Source: Planctomycetota bacterium
GTDB taxonomy: Bacteria > Planctomycetota > UBA1135 > UBA2386
Reading direction: 5' to 3'
DNA: 64,000 bases
Assembly (NCBI GenBank): GCA_025459175.1
Contig: JALORC010000005.1
Span: forward strand, 1 to 64,000
Under the pieces are notes generated by a model that worked only from the letters and a program-made list of their open reading frames with translations, searched no databases and had not been told where the DNA came from. Numbering within the stretch: position 1 is the stretch's first letter; every line of letters starts with the position of its first letter. The position numbers and the translations under genes were made by a program. Positions 56,675 to 64,000 of the stretch are shown here, one piece after another.

Positions 56675-59251
56675 ATGACCACGGAACCCTCCCGCACGCT
56701 CGACACCCTGCTGGCCCAGTCGGACTGGGTCACGGCCCTGGCCCGCGCCCTCGTGCGCGATCCGGCCACTGCCGACGACGCCGTGCAGGCGACCTGGCTC
56801 GACGTGCTGGCCCACCCCCCGTCGACGCTGCAGAGCCCGCGTTCGTTCCTCGCCACGCTGCTGCGGCGCAAGCTGCAGCGACTGCGGCGCACCGACCAGC
56901 GGCGAACCCGGCACGAGACCGCGGCGGCCACCCCGCCGGAACCGGCCCCGTCGCCGGCGGCGCTGACCGAACGGCTGCACACCCACCGCGAACTCGTCGA
57001 CGCCGTGCTGGCGCTCGACGAGCCGTATCGCGCGACGGTGGTGCTGCGATTCTTCGAGCACCTCGAGGTCGAAGGGATCGCGCAGCGGACCGGCAGCCCG
57101 GTCAACACGGTGCGCTCGCGGTTGCAGCGGGCCCTGCAGCAACTGCGCGAACGGCTCGACCGCGACCGCGGTGGCCGCGAGCGTTGGCTGCCGGCCGTGC
57201 TGGTGCTGGCGCAGCGACCGCTGCCGAACACGGCAGCGGCGACGGGGACCACGGCGGCGACCGTGGGCATCGCGGGAAGCCTCGCCATGAAGAAACTGCT
57301 CGCACTCGCAGCCGTCGCCGTGTTCGGCCTCGGCCTCTGGATCTCCTGGCCGCCCGCCGATGCGGGCCTCGTCGCGCGCCAGTCGCTGTCGACCGCAGCG
57401 GCCACCACCGGCTCGCTGCCGTCGGGCGCCGAGCGATCGCCAACCGGCGTCGCCGATGGCCCGCCGCTGCGCACCGCCGCCATCGACGGCGGTGCTGCGC
57501 TCACCCGGCCGCCGCGCGTCGTCGCCGACCGCCAGGGCAAGCCGCTCGCTGGCGTCGTGATGCGCGCCACCTCGGCCACCACCGTGCGCTGGCAGGGCGG
57601 CGACCGCGGCTGGATCTCCGGCCCCGAAGGCAGCCGCCGCATCGACGCCGCCGAAGAACAACGCCTGCGCGACGATCCCGGCTACGCGGCGCAGTGGTTC
57701 GCACAGTTCACCGCCGCCGACGAATGGCGCGCCGAGATCCTCGGCACGCCGCTGCCCGCGCGCGAGACCATCAGTGGTGACGACGGCAGCTTCCGCTTCG
57801 CGCCACCGCTGCAGCCCGACGACGCGGCGATCGCGGTCGGCGATCCGCGCTACGTGTTGTTGCAGGCCGGCCGCAGCGACGGTGCGCCATGGCGGGTCGG
57901 CCCGGCGGCCCGCGTCGAGGGCACCGTGCGCGACCTGGACGGCAAGCCGATCGCGGACGCGTTCGTGCTCGCGATCTGTCCCGACGACGGTGGCAGCCCG
58001 CTGCCCGGGGCAATCGAGGTGCGCAGCGACGACCACGGCCGCTACCTGGTCCGCCGCGCGCTGGCCGGTGGCCTGCTGCAGGCGCGCGCCGATGGCTACG
58101 CGCGCGCGTTCCAGGGGGTCGGCATGGCGCCGAACCAACAGCTCGATCTGGTGTTGCTGCGGCGCCCGGAACGCGACCGCAAGCAGATCCTCGGCACCGT
58201 CGTCGATCGCAGCGGCCGGCCGATCCCGGACGCCAACGTCTGGTTCGGGCGCCAGAGCACCCGCACCGCGAACGACGGTCGGTTCGAGGTCACGGCCGAC
58301 GAAGCCGAACCGCAGTACGCGATGACGATCGTCAAGCCGGGCTTCGCGCCATTGCAGCGCGACCACTTCGGCGCGATCGCCACGGCCGCCGATGCCGGCA
58401 CGCAGGACCTGCTGTTCGTGCTCGAAGCGAACGCCGCGCCGCTGCGCGGCCTCGTGCTCGGCAGCGACGGCGCCCCACTGCCCGGAGCGTTGGTCGGCTT
58501 GCTCGATCCGACGCTGCTCGACATCACGTTCACGCCGGTCGAAGGTCACGGTGGCGGCTGGAACCGCGGCGTGCAGGCCGGTGCCGACGGCAGCTTCACG
58601 CTGACCGGCCTCGCCGAACGGCCGTACCGCGTGGTCGCGATCGACCCGCGCAACGGCGCGCGCGCCGTGTCCGCGCCACATGCACCCGGCAGCGGCGATC
58701 TGGTGCTGCGATTGCCGGCGGACTTGCGCACCGCGGTGACCGGCACGGTGCTGCAGAGCGGCGCCCCGGCGGCCGATGCCAGCGTCGAGGTCGGCTACGT
58801 CACGCACGTGACCAAGGGCGGCGGCACGATGATGGAGAGCACCGCGGCGGTGCCGTGCGCCGCCGACGGCACGTTCACGCTGGCGGCCGTGCCGCGGCGC
58901 GGAGCGTGGTTGCAGGTCCGCATCGGTGGTGCGCTGCGCCAGCTGCTACCGGTCGAAGCGCTCGGCGACGCCGCGCTGCGCATCGAACTCGATGACGATG
59001 GGCCGCGCTGGCTGCAGCTGATCGGCAGTGCGCGGTCGCAGCCGGCGACGATCCACTTCGAACTGGCGGATGGTGCGCTGCAGCCGGCCCGCACCGCCGA
59101 CGGGCCGGCCTGGCTCGGCGTCGACGGCGACGCGCCGGTGCTGGCGTTGCCGGCCGGCGCGGTGGCCGTCGTGGTCGCCCACGGCAGCAGCGGCGCTAAG
59201 CGGCTCGAACTGACCGACGATCGCGCGGTGCACCTGCGGGTACCGCAGTAG
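56675..59251 (+). CDS. ECF sigma-70 factor fused to a membrane helix and carboxypeptidase-regulatory-like repeats
   Basis: The protein has 858 residues from the ATG at 56675 (an upstream GTG at 56666 is possible). Sigma region 2 covers residues 10-75 (SDWVTALARALVRDPATADDAVQATWLDVLAH). Region 4 covers 105-160 (VLALDEPYRATVVLRFFEHLEVEGIAQRTGSPVNTVRSRLQRALQQLRERL). A single membrane helix lies at 207-225 (KLLALAAVAVFGLGLWISW). The remaining 630 residues would be outside the cytoplasm and contain several CarboxypepD_reg-like beta-sandwiches with V-x-G-T-V-x-D-x-x-G-x-P-I-x-D-A motifs. The extracytoplasmic part probably senses a surface signal and keeps the sigma part at the membrane. The paralogue downstream is convergent. 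Confidence 0.9.
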   Translation: MTTEPSRTLDTLLAQSDWVTALARALVRDPATADDAVQATWLDVLAHPPSTLQSPRSFLATLLRRKLQRLRRTDQRRTRHETAAATPPEPAPSPAALTERLHTHRELVDAVLALDEPYRATVVLRFFEHLEVEGIAQRTGSPVNTVRSRLQRALQQLRERLDRDRGGRERWLPAVLVLAQRPLPNTAAATGTTAATVGIAGSLAMKKLLALAAVAVFGLGLWISWPPADAGLVARQSLSTAAATTGSLPSGAERSPTGVADGPPLRTAAIDGGAALTRPPRVVADRQGKPLAGVVMRATSATTVRWQGGDRGWISGPEGSRRIDAAEEQRLRDDPGYAAQWFAQFTAADEWRAEILGTPLPARETISGDDGSFRFAPPLQPDDAAIAVGDPRYVLLQAGRSDGAPWRVGPAARVEGTVRDLDGKPIADAFVLAICPDDGGSPLPGAIEVRSDDHGRYLVRRALAGGLLQARADGYARAFQGVGMAPNQQLDLVLLRRPERDRKQILGTVVDRSGRPIPDANVWFGRQSTRTANDGRFEVTADEAEPQYAMTIVKPGFAPLQRDHFGAIATAADAGTQDLLFVLEANAAPLRGLVLGSDGAPLPGALVGLLDPTLLDITFTPVEGHGGGWNRGVQAGADGSFTLTGLAERPYRVVAIDPRNGARAVSAPHAPGSGDLVLRLPADLRTAVTGTVLQSGAPAADASVEVGYVTHVTKGGGTMMESTAAVPCAADGTFTLAAVPRRGAWLQVRIGGALRQLLPVEALGDAALRIELDDDGPRWLQLIGSARSQPATIHFELADGALQPARTADGPAWLGVDGDAPVLALPAGAVAVVVAHGSSGAKRLELTDDRAVHLRVPQ

Positions 59252-59295
59252 GCGAGGTCCCTTCCACCCGCAGGACTCGCGTCGCTGCCCGCGGT

Positions 59296-62238
59296 TCACG
59301 GCAGCGCGATCACCACCTCTGTGCCCGGGGCGTCAGTCGGGCCGATCGTGAAGTGGTTCTCCCGGCTCATGCCGTCGATGGCCACGATCCGCAGCGCGTA
59401 GTTCCCGGGCAGCAGATGGCGCGGCAAGCGTTGCTCGTCCCCCGCACGGATCCACTCGTCGTCATCGGCCGGTGTGCCACCGTCGCGGGTCCAGACGAAC
59501 CGGAACTGCTGCAGACCACCGCGCGGCCCTGGCCTGGTCACCAACACACACGGGATGCTGGCTGGGATCGTCACCGCGACCGGCGCGACCGTGCCGGCGC
59601 GCACCGTGAACGGCACGTCGATGCGCGGCAGTGCCGCATGCCGCGTGCGCACGCGGTAGCTGCCGGGCCGCAGGTGGTCGAGCTGCAGCGCACCACCGCG
59701 CGCGTGCCCGGCGGCGGCGACGAGGTCGTGGCCTTCGATGGCCTCATGGACGATGCAGTCGACCCCATCGAGCACTGCGCCCTGAGCATCCCGCACGGTG
59801 AACTGCACGCCGCCGACGGGTCCGATGCGCAGGGCGCCGAGATCCGTGGTCCCCGCGCGCAGGACGATTCGATCGGTCCACGGCGAACGCCGCCCCTCAT
59901 ATTCGGCGCAAACCCGCCAGACTCCCGGCGGCAGCGGGCCTCTGCGGAACGAGCCATAGCAGCTGCCTGGCAGCCATTCGATCAAGTCCGACGTCTCGTG
60001 CCACAGCAGCAGCCGGGCGCCGAGCGCAGGTGCATCGTCCGCGAGCAGCACGCGGCCGGTGATCGTCGCACACGGGATCGCGGCCTCGGGGATGACGATC
60101 CGCAACTCGTCCCCACCTGCACGCACGCCGGGCACGCAGCGCGCCGGTCGGAACTGGTTGGCGTCCTGATCGGGAAACACCCGCACCTGCCAGGCCTCGT
60201 CACCACAGTCCGAGAGGGCGAACGCGCCATCGGCCACGGTGGTGACGGAGCGCGACAGGCCCTGGATCTCGCCATCACCCCGCACCGTCCAACCGACCAA
60301 CGGCTGCCCACTATCATCGACGACACGGCCGCGGATCAGCTCGCCGGCAGTCAGCAGCGCATCCCACACAGCGACCTCGCCATCGGCAAGCAACAACCTG
60401 GACTCGGCCGTGCGTGGCGGCTGGTAGACCTTCGCGTGCAGCGTCACCGGGCCGGGAGCCACGTGCCTCAGCCGGTAGCGACCGTCCGCATCGGTATTGG
60501 CGATCCTGGTCGCGAACTCCGGCTCGGTCGCGGGGCCATGCTTCGGTTTCGGTTCGAACAGCGAGTCGGCGCGTGCGAACACGATCACGTCGGCCACCGG
60601 TGCGCCCTGGTCGTTCGTCACCCTGCCGTGCACCGTGGCACCGGTGGTCACCGTGAAATCGCAAACGAGCTCACCACGTTCTGGCAACGACACCCGATGG
60701 AGACCAGGTGCGTTGTCATGACCGTGCAACCAGACCGGCACGATCGCGCCGGGCGGCAGGCCGTCGGCGCGGAACATGCCACGCGCATCGCACCGGGTGT
60801 CGAGCGGCGGGCGGAAACCCCGCCACACCGATTCCCGCCCGAACGGCTTGCTGTCCCGCAGGCCGACCAGAACCCGCTGGCCCGCCGCGGGTGAGCCATC
60901 GGCTCGTCGCACATTGCCGATCAGCGAGACCCCGGGCTCGCACAGTTCGATGCGCACCTCCTGGCTACTGCCATACGGGCCCAGGATCGCCTGCACCGTC
61001 GACACGCGGCGACCGGGTGCGAAGGCGGCGAGGTAGTAGCCGTCGCTGCCGTTCGTCTGCACGTCGCGCAGTACGAACGTGCCGTCGGTCGCGACCGGCC
61101 CGACCTCCTGGCCTTCTGCGGCGTCACACCAGCGCGACAACCAGATGCGCGCCGTCGGCACCGGCAGATCGCGTTCGTCGACGACGCGACCGTGCACGGT
61201 CACGCCGGGCTGCATCTGCACCAGCACCTCGGTGGTCTTGCCGGCGACGGTCGTGAACTGGGCACCCTGCCGCCCGTTGACTCGCAGCTGCCCGCTGGCG
61301 CACGGCAGCTCCGACAGCACGGCCTCACCGGCAGCATCGGTGACGACTTCGCGCTCGTCGCCGATTTCGTCGACGTCGGGATAGACGATGAGCCGCAGCC
61401 CACTGCCGGGACTGCCATCGGACCACAACACGCGCACGTGCACGGCCCCCGTCGTCGCCAACGCGACCCGCTGCGCCGCGCCGGGCGCGGTCGCGTCGTC
61501 GTCTTCAGCCGCGGTCGGGGCGACCGATACTTCGCTGCGCGCGACCACGGCACGGTCCTCGGCCCCGAGCGGCGGCCGGGACGCGTCGGCGCGAGTCCAC
61601 GGCGCCAACCACAACAGCGCCACGGCAGCGACCGCAGCCACGGCAACGAACTTGATCGGCATCGTCATGGCAAGCGCGGCAGCGGTGGTCGCGGCCGGAA
61701 CGGAGAGAGTCAGCGCCGCGAACGCACGCGCGGCGGGCCGGTCCTGGCCACTGGTCAGCCTGCCGCGCAGCGTGTCGCGGGCGCGCCGCAGCTGGCCGCG
61801 CACCGCGTCCTCGCTGAGGCCACAGCGCGCGGCCACGGTCGCCACCGACACGTCCTCGAAGTAGTGCATCAGCACACACGAACGCTGCGGCTCCGGCAGT
61901 TCGAGCACGCACCGGCCGAGCAACTGGCACATCTCGGCGCGCGCCGCCAGCTCGGCCGACGACGCTGCCAACGCTGGTCCGGTGGCGGCACGGACCGCCT
62001 CCCGCGCCAGCCGCCGCCGCTGCCGGCGCGCCTGCAGGTGCAGCAGGTTGCGCAGGGTGGCCGCCAGGTAACCGCGCAGGTTGTCGGCGCGGCGCGGCAG
62101 CGAGGTGGTCGCGGCCAACAGCGTGTCCTGCGCCGCATCGGCCGCCGCGTGCTGGTCGTGGCACAACTGCACGGCCAGCCGGTGCAGCCAGGCGGCGTGC
62201 ACCAGCAGCGCGTCGAGTTCTGGCGGCTCCGAGGTCAC
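59296..62238 (-). CDS. Second ECF sigma-70/membrane/carboxypeptidase-regulatory-like fusion
   Basis: The protein has 980 residues from a GTG start at 62238, chosen because the upstream in-frame Met gives an implausible basic leader. Region 2 is at 8-70 (LLVHAAWLHRLAVQLCHDQHAAADAAQDTLLAATT). Region 4 is at 105-165 (LELPEPQRSCVLMHYFEDVSVATVAARCGLSEDAVRGQLRRARDTLRGRL). A membrane helix lies at 195-214 (IKFVAVAAVAAVALLWLAPW). The outer part has about six to seven CarboxypepD_reg-like domains (V-x-G-x-V-x-D-x-x-x-x-P-V motifs recur at roughly 90-residue spacing). It has the same architecture as its convergent neighbour 44 bp away but is diverged in sequence, so the pair is an old duplication. Its start is close to the PVC cytochrome gene stop. 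Confidence 0.9.
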   Translation of the reverse strand: MTSEPPELDALLVHAAWLHRLAVQLCHDQHAAADAAQDTLLAATTSLPRRADNLRGYLAATLRNLLHLQARRQRRRLAREAVRAATGPALAASSAELAARAEMCQLLGRCVLELPEPQRSCVLMHYFEDVSVATVAARCGLSEDAVRGQLRRARDTLRGRLTSGQDRPAARAFAALTLSVPAATTAAALAMTMPIKFVAVAAVAAVALLWLAPWTRADASRPPLGAEDRAVVARSEVSVAPTAAEDDDATAPGAAQRVALATTGAVHVRVLWSDGSPGSGLRLIVYPDVDEIGDEREVVTDAAGEAVLSELPCASGQLRVNGRQGAQFTTVAGKTTEVLVQMQPGVTVHGRVVDERDLPVPTARIWLSRWCDAAEGQEVGPVATDGTFVLRDVQTNGSDGYYLAAFAPGRRVSTVQAILGPYGSSQEVRIELCEPGVSLIGNVRRADGSPAAGQRVLVGLRDSKPFGRESVWRGFRPPLDTRCDARGMFRADGLPPGAIVPVWLHGHDNAPGLHRVSLPERGELVCDFTVTTGATVHGRVTNDQGAPVADVIVFARADSLFEPKPKHGPATEPEFATRIANTDADGRYRLRHVAPGPVTLHAKVYQPPRTAESRLLLADGEVAVWDALLTAGELIRGRVVDDSGQPLVGWTVRGDGEIQGLSRSVTTVADGAFALSDCGDEAWQVRVFPDQDANQFRPARCVPGVRAGGDELRIVIPEAAIPCATITGRVLLADDAPALGARLLLWHETSDLIEWLPGSCYGSFRRGPLPPGVWRVCAEYEGRRSPWTDRIVLRAGTTDLGALRIGPVGGVQFTVRDAQGAVLDGVDCIVHEAIEGHDLVAAAGHARGGALQLDHLRPGSYRVRTRHAALPRIDVPFTVRAGTVAPVAVTIPASIPCVLVTRPGPRGGLQQFRFVWTRDGGTPADDDEWIRAGDEQRLPRHLLPGNYALRIVAIDGMSRENHFTIGPTDAPGTEVVIALP

Positions 62239-62307
62239 ACGCTCACATTGCCGCGCCGGCGCCCGGCGGTCGAAATCTGCGGCGCGATCCGGCGCCAACC
62301 GCGAGCG

Positions 62308-64000
62308 CTACTTGCCCGCGCCGCGCGACAGCAGGAACGCCAGCAGGTCGCGCAGTTCGGCCGCCGACAGCCGGTCGACGAGGTCGGCCGGCATCGGCGA
62401 CAGCGGCGACTTCTCGACCTTGGCGACCTTGTCGACCGGGAAGCGTTCGAGCAGGCTGTCGGGCTCGGCCGCCATCAGCTCGTAGACCTCGCTGTCGCCG
62501 AAGAAGCCCTTGCTGACCGCGCCGAAGCGTTGCCGCCCGTCGTTCAGCGTCAGCACCTGGCCAGTGTATTGATCGCTGACCACGGCGCTCGGCGCCACGA
62601 TCGCCTCGAGGATCGAGCGCGCGTCGAACTTGGTGCCGAGGCTGGTCAGGTCCGGGCCGCGACCGCCACCTTCGCCGGCGAAGTAGTGGCAGGCGGCACA
62701 GCTCGCCGCGTGGAACAGGTTGCGACCGCGCGTCACGTCGGCAGCGGCGAGCCCCGGCTGCAGCACGGCGTCGATGTCCGCCAGCTGCCAGTCCTTGCCA
62801 GGGCCCTGCGGCGCCGTGGCCTGGAACTTCGGCGCGTCGGCGCGCGCGGCCGTGAAGTCGGCTTCGAGCTCGCGCCGTTCGGTCTCGCTGCAGGCTTCCC
62901 ACGCGGCGTCGAGCATGCGCTTCAAGAAGCCGTCGTAGCTGGCGCCACCCTTCTGCTGGCGCGCTTGCTGCAGGAAGCGGAAGTAGCGGCGCCGCTGGTC
63001 GAGCGTCCAGCCGGTCTTCACGATGCGCAGCGCGTCGGCGATCGCGAGCTGACCGATCGGCGGCATCGACTTGGCCATCGCCGTGATCACGCCGCCGTAT
63101 TGCTCGCCGTAGACGTCGCCGCGGGTCGCGATCTCGGCCCACGGCGGCACCGGCGATGGCCGCAGCGGCTCGAGCTGCGCGATCGCCTTGTCGACGAAGC
63201 CCGGGGCCTGCAGGTAGGCGAGCAGTTCGGCGAGGTCCTGGTCCTGCCGTTCGTCGCCCTGCGGGAACAGCGGCAGCAGGCGCGCGGTGAGTGCGGCGCG
63301 TTGTTCGGCGCTCGCGGGACCCTGGCGCAGTAGTGCCAGCGAATGCACGCGCAGCCAGCCGATGCGGTCGAGGGGCTTCAGCGCGGCGAACGGCAGCTTG
63401 CCGAGCGCGTCGAGGATCGGCTGCAGATCGGCCGGGCTGCCCTGGCGCGCGAGCGCGAGCAAGCCCTGCACCGCAAGCTGCGGTTGGGTGGGATCGACGG
63501 CGAGCGCCTGTTCGCGCCACGAGGCGACGGGTTGGCGCTCGAGCGCGGCGCGGGCTTCGTGCTCCTCGCCCGGAACATTCAGATCGTTGTCTGTCGCGAG
63601 CGCCAGCTCTTTCCAACTGCCGACGGATGCCTGGTCCGACAGCTTCATCGGTGGCTGCGGGAACACGTCGATCCGGGTGAGTCTCTTGTCGTGTCCCTCC
63701 GGCACGCGCAGCAACGTCGACGGCAGGCCGCGCCCGCCGGTCACCAGATAGGTCGCCCCATCGACGACCGCCGCATCGCACAGTGGCAGTGGTGCCCCCC
63801 ACAACCACGGCCGCTCGTTCTTGTAGGCGACGCCGAAGGTCCAATCGAGCGCAAGCGCATAGTCGAACTTGCCCGCATACTGCCGCTGCACCGCCATCCC
63901 GGTCGGCGAGCCCGGCCCGATGTCCGCTTCCGCCCTCGGCGCATCCGGATAGTCGGTCGGCCACTTCGCACTGCCGATGCGCCAGCCATAGTCGACGCCG
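62308..64000 (-). CDS. PVC-type c-type cytochrome/dehydrogenase-like protein, C-terminal part (5' end beyond window)
   Basis: The frame is open from the window edge to the stop near 62308; about 563 residues are visible. The visible start GVDYGWRIGSAKWPTDYPDAPRAEADIGPGSP matches the middle of PVC-type membrane-bound dehydrogenase proteins (Y-G-W-R-S-G-x-x-K-W-P and D-I-G-P-G-S-P-T-G). After a HEAT-like helical segment of about 230 residues (ALLRQGPASAEQRAALTARLLPLF and similar) comes the c-type haem domain with ASCAACHYFAGEGGGRGPDLTSLG, a CxxCH site, then IVAPSAVVSDQY, typical of planctomycete haem-binding proteins. It is expected to be exported, in the periplasm, and to carry electrons. It is likely co-directional with the sigma factor gene, 69 bp away. 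Confidence 0.92.
   Translation of the reverse strand, partial: GVDYGWRIGSAKWPTDYPDAPRAEADIGPGSPTGMAVQRQYAGKFDYALALDWTFGVAYKNERPWLWGAPLPLCDAAVVDGATYLVTGGRGLPSTLLRVPEGHDKRLTRIDVFPQPPMKLSDQASVGSWKELALATDNDLNVPGEEHEARAALERQPVASWREQALAVDPTQPQLAVQGLLALARQGSPADLQPILDALGKLPFAALKPLDRIGWLRVHSLALLRQGPASAEQRAALTARLLPLFPQGDERQDQDLAELLAYLQAPGFVDKAIAQLEPLRPSPVPPWAEIATRGDVYGEQYGGVITAMAKSMPPIGQLAIADALRIVKTGWTLDQRRRYFRFLQQARQQKGGASYDGFLKRMLDAAWEACSETERRELEADFTAARADAPKFQATAPQGPGKDWQLADIDAVLQPGLAAADVTRGRNLFHAASCAACHYFAGEGGGRGPDLTSLGTKFDARSILEAIVAPSAVVSDQYTGQVLTLNDGRQRFGAVSKGFFGDSEVYELMAAEPDSLLERFPVDKVAKVEKSPLSPMPADLVDRLSAAELRDLLAFLLSRGAGK

Overview
The window is GC-rich and gene-dense, with short intergenic gaps. 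Several features point to a planctomycete-type bacterium. These are a PVC-type c-type cytochrome/HEAT protein ending in a CxxCH haem site, two ECF sigma factors fused to a membrane segment and carboxypeptidase-regulatory-like repeats, an NPCBM-domain secreted protein, a secreted FG-GAP/VCBS repeat protein, and a TIGR03032-type protein. I infer Planctomycetota from these families; there is no rRNA, tRNA or other marker in the window to confirm it.

Region 1 (1-14762, + strand) looks like an anti-phage defence island. It holds the C-terminus of a large adenine-methyltransferase-like protein (cut by the window edge), an unrecognised helical protein with a possible HEPN-type R-x5-H motif, a DUF5131/Gp37-like three-Cys protein overlapping its partner TcmP, a 24-codon fossil of a DUF262 (GmrSD-like) gene, an OLD/RecF-like ATPase overlapping a DUF4276 TOPRIM-like protein, a 2087-residue DEAD/DEAH helicase with a C-terminal DUF1998 region and nuclease-like tail, and a fusion of a RelE/ParE-like toxin domain to a complete UvrD-type helicase. 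Most neighbours overlap by a few bases, so they are probably co-expressed modules.

Region 2 (14804-31676) is mixed: TIGR03032 protein, 14-repeat VCBS protein, a secreted beta-lactamase-fold hydrolase resembling polyglycine hydrolases, RlmD, a secreted unknown, lipoprotein GalM, a degenerate kinase/receiver protein, a two-subunit Na+/solute symporter (DUF4212 + SSS), and a VWA/NPCBM pair.

Region 3 (31942-37846) is a protein-folding cluster: groEL1, groES, groEL2, dnaJ, grpE and an FmdB zinc ribbon. No CIRCE box is seen; a 19-bp palindrome precedes groEL1. Next come a divergent degenerate histidine phosphatase and a KaiC-like ATPase.

Region 4 (40206-55572) is a large chemosensory locus. Nine minus-strand genes run CheW-like, unknown (possible PP2C remnant), REC-wHTH-REC, REC, CheW, CheA with four Hpt domains and a receiver, CheW-like, REC-DUF4388 with Glu at the phosphosite, and Ser/Thr kinase. 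Divergent from it are a hybrid histidine kinase and a methyl-accepting protein. No CheR or CheB is present. The locus probably controls a cellular function other than classical flagellar taxis.

Region 5 (55688-64000) has an outer-membrane beta-barrel protein, the two convergent membrane-tethered ECF sigma fusions, and the truncated PVC cytochrome gene. No tRNA, rRNA, CRISPR array, insertion sequence or integrase was recognised.
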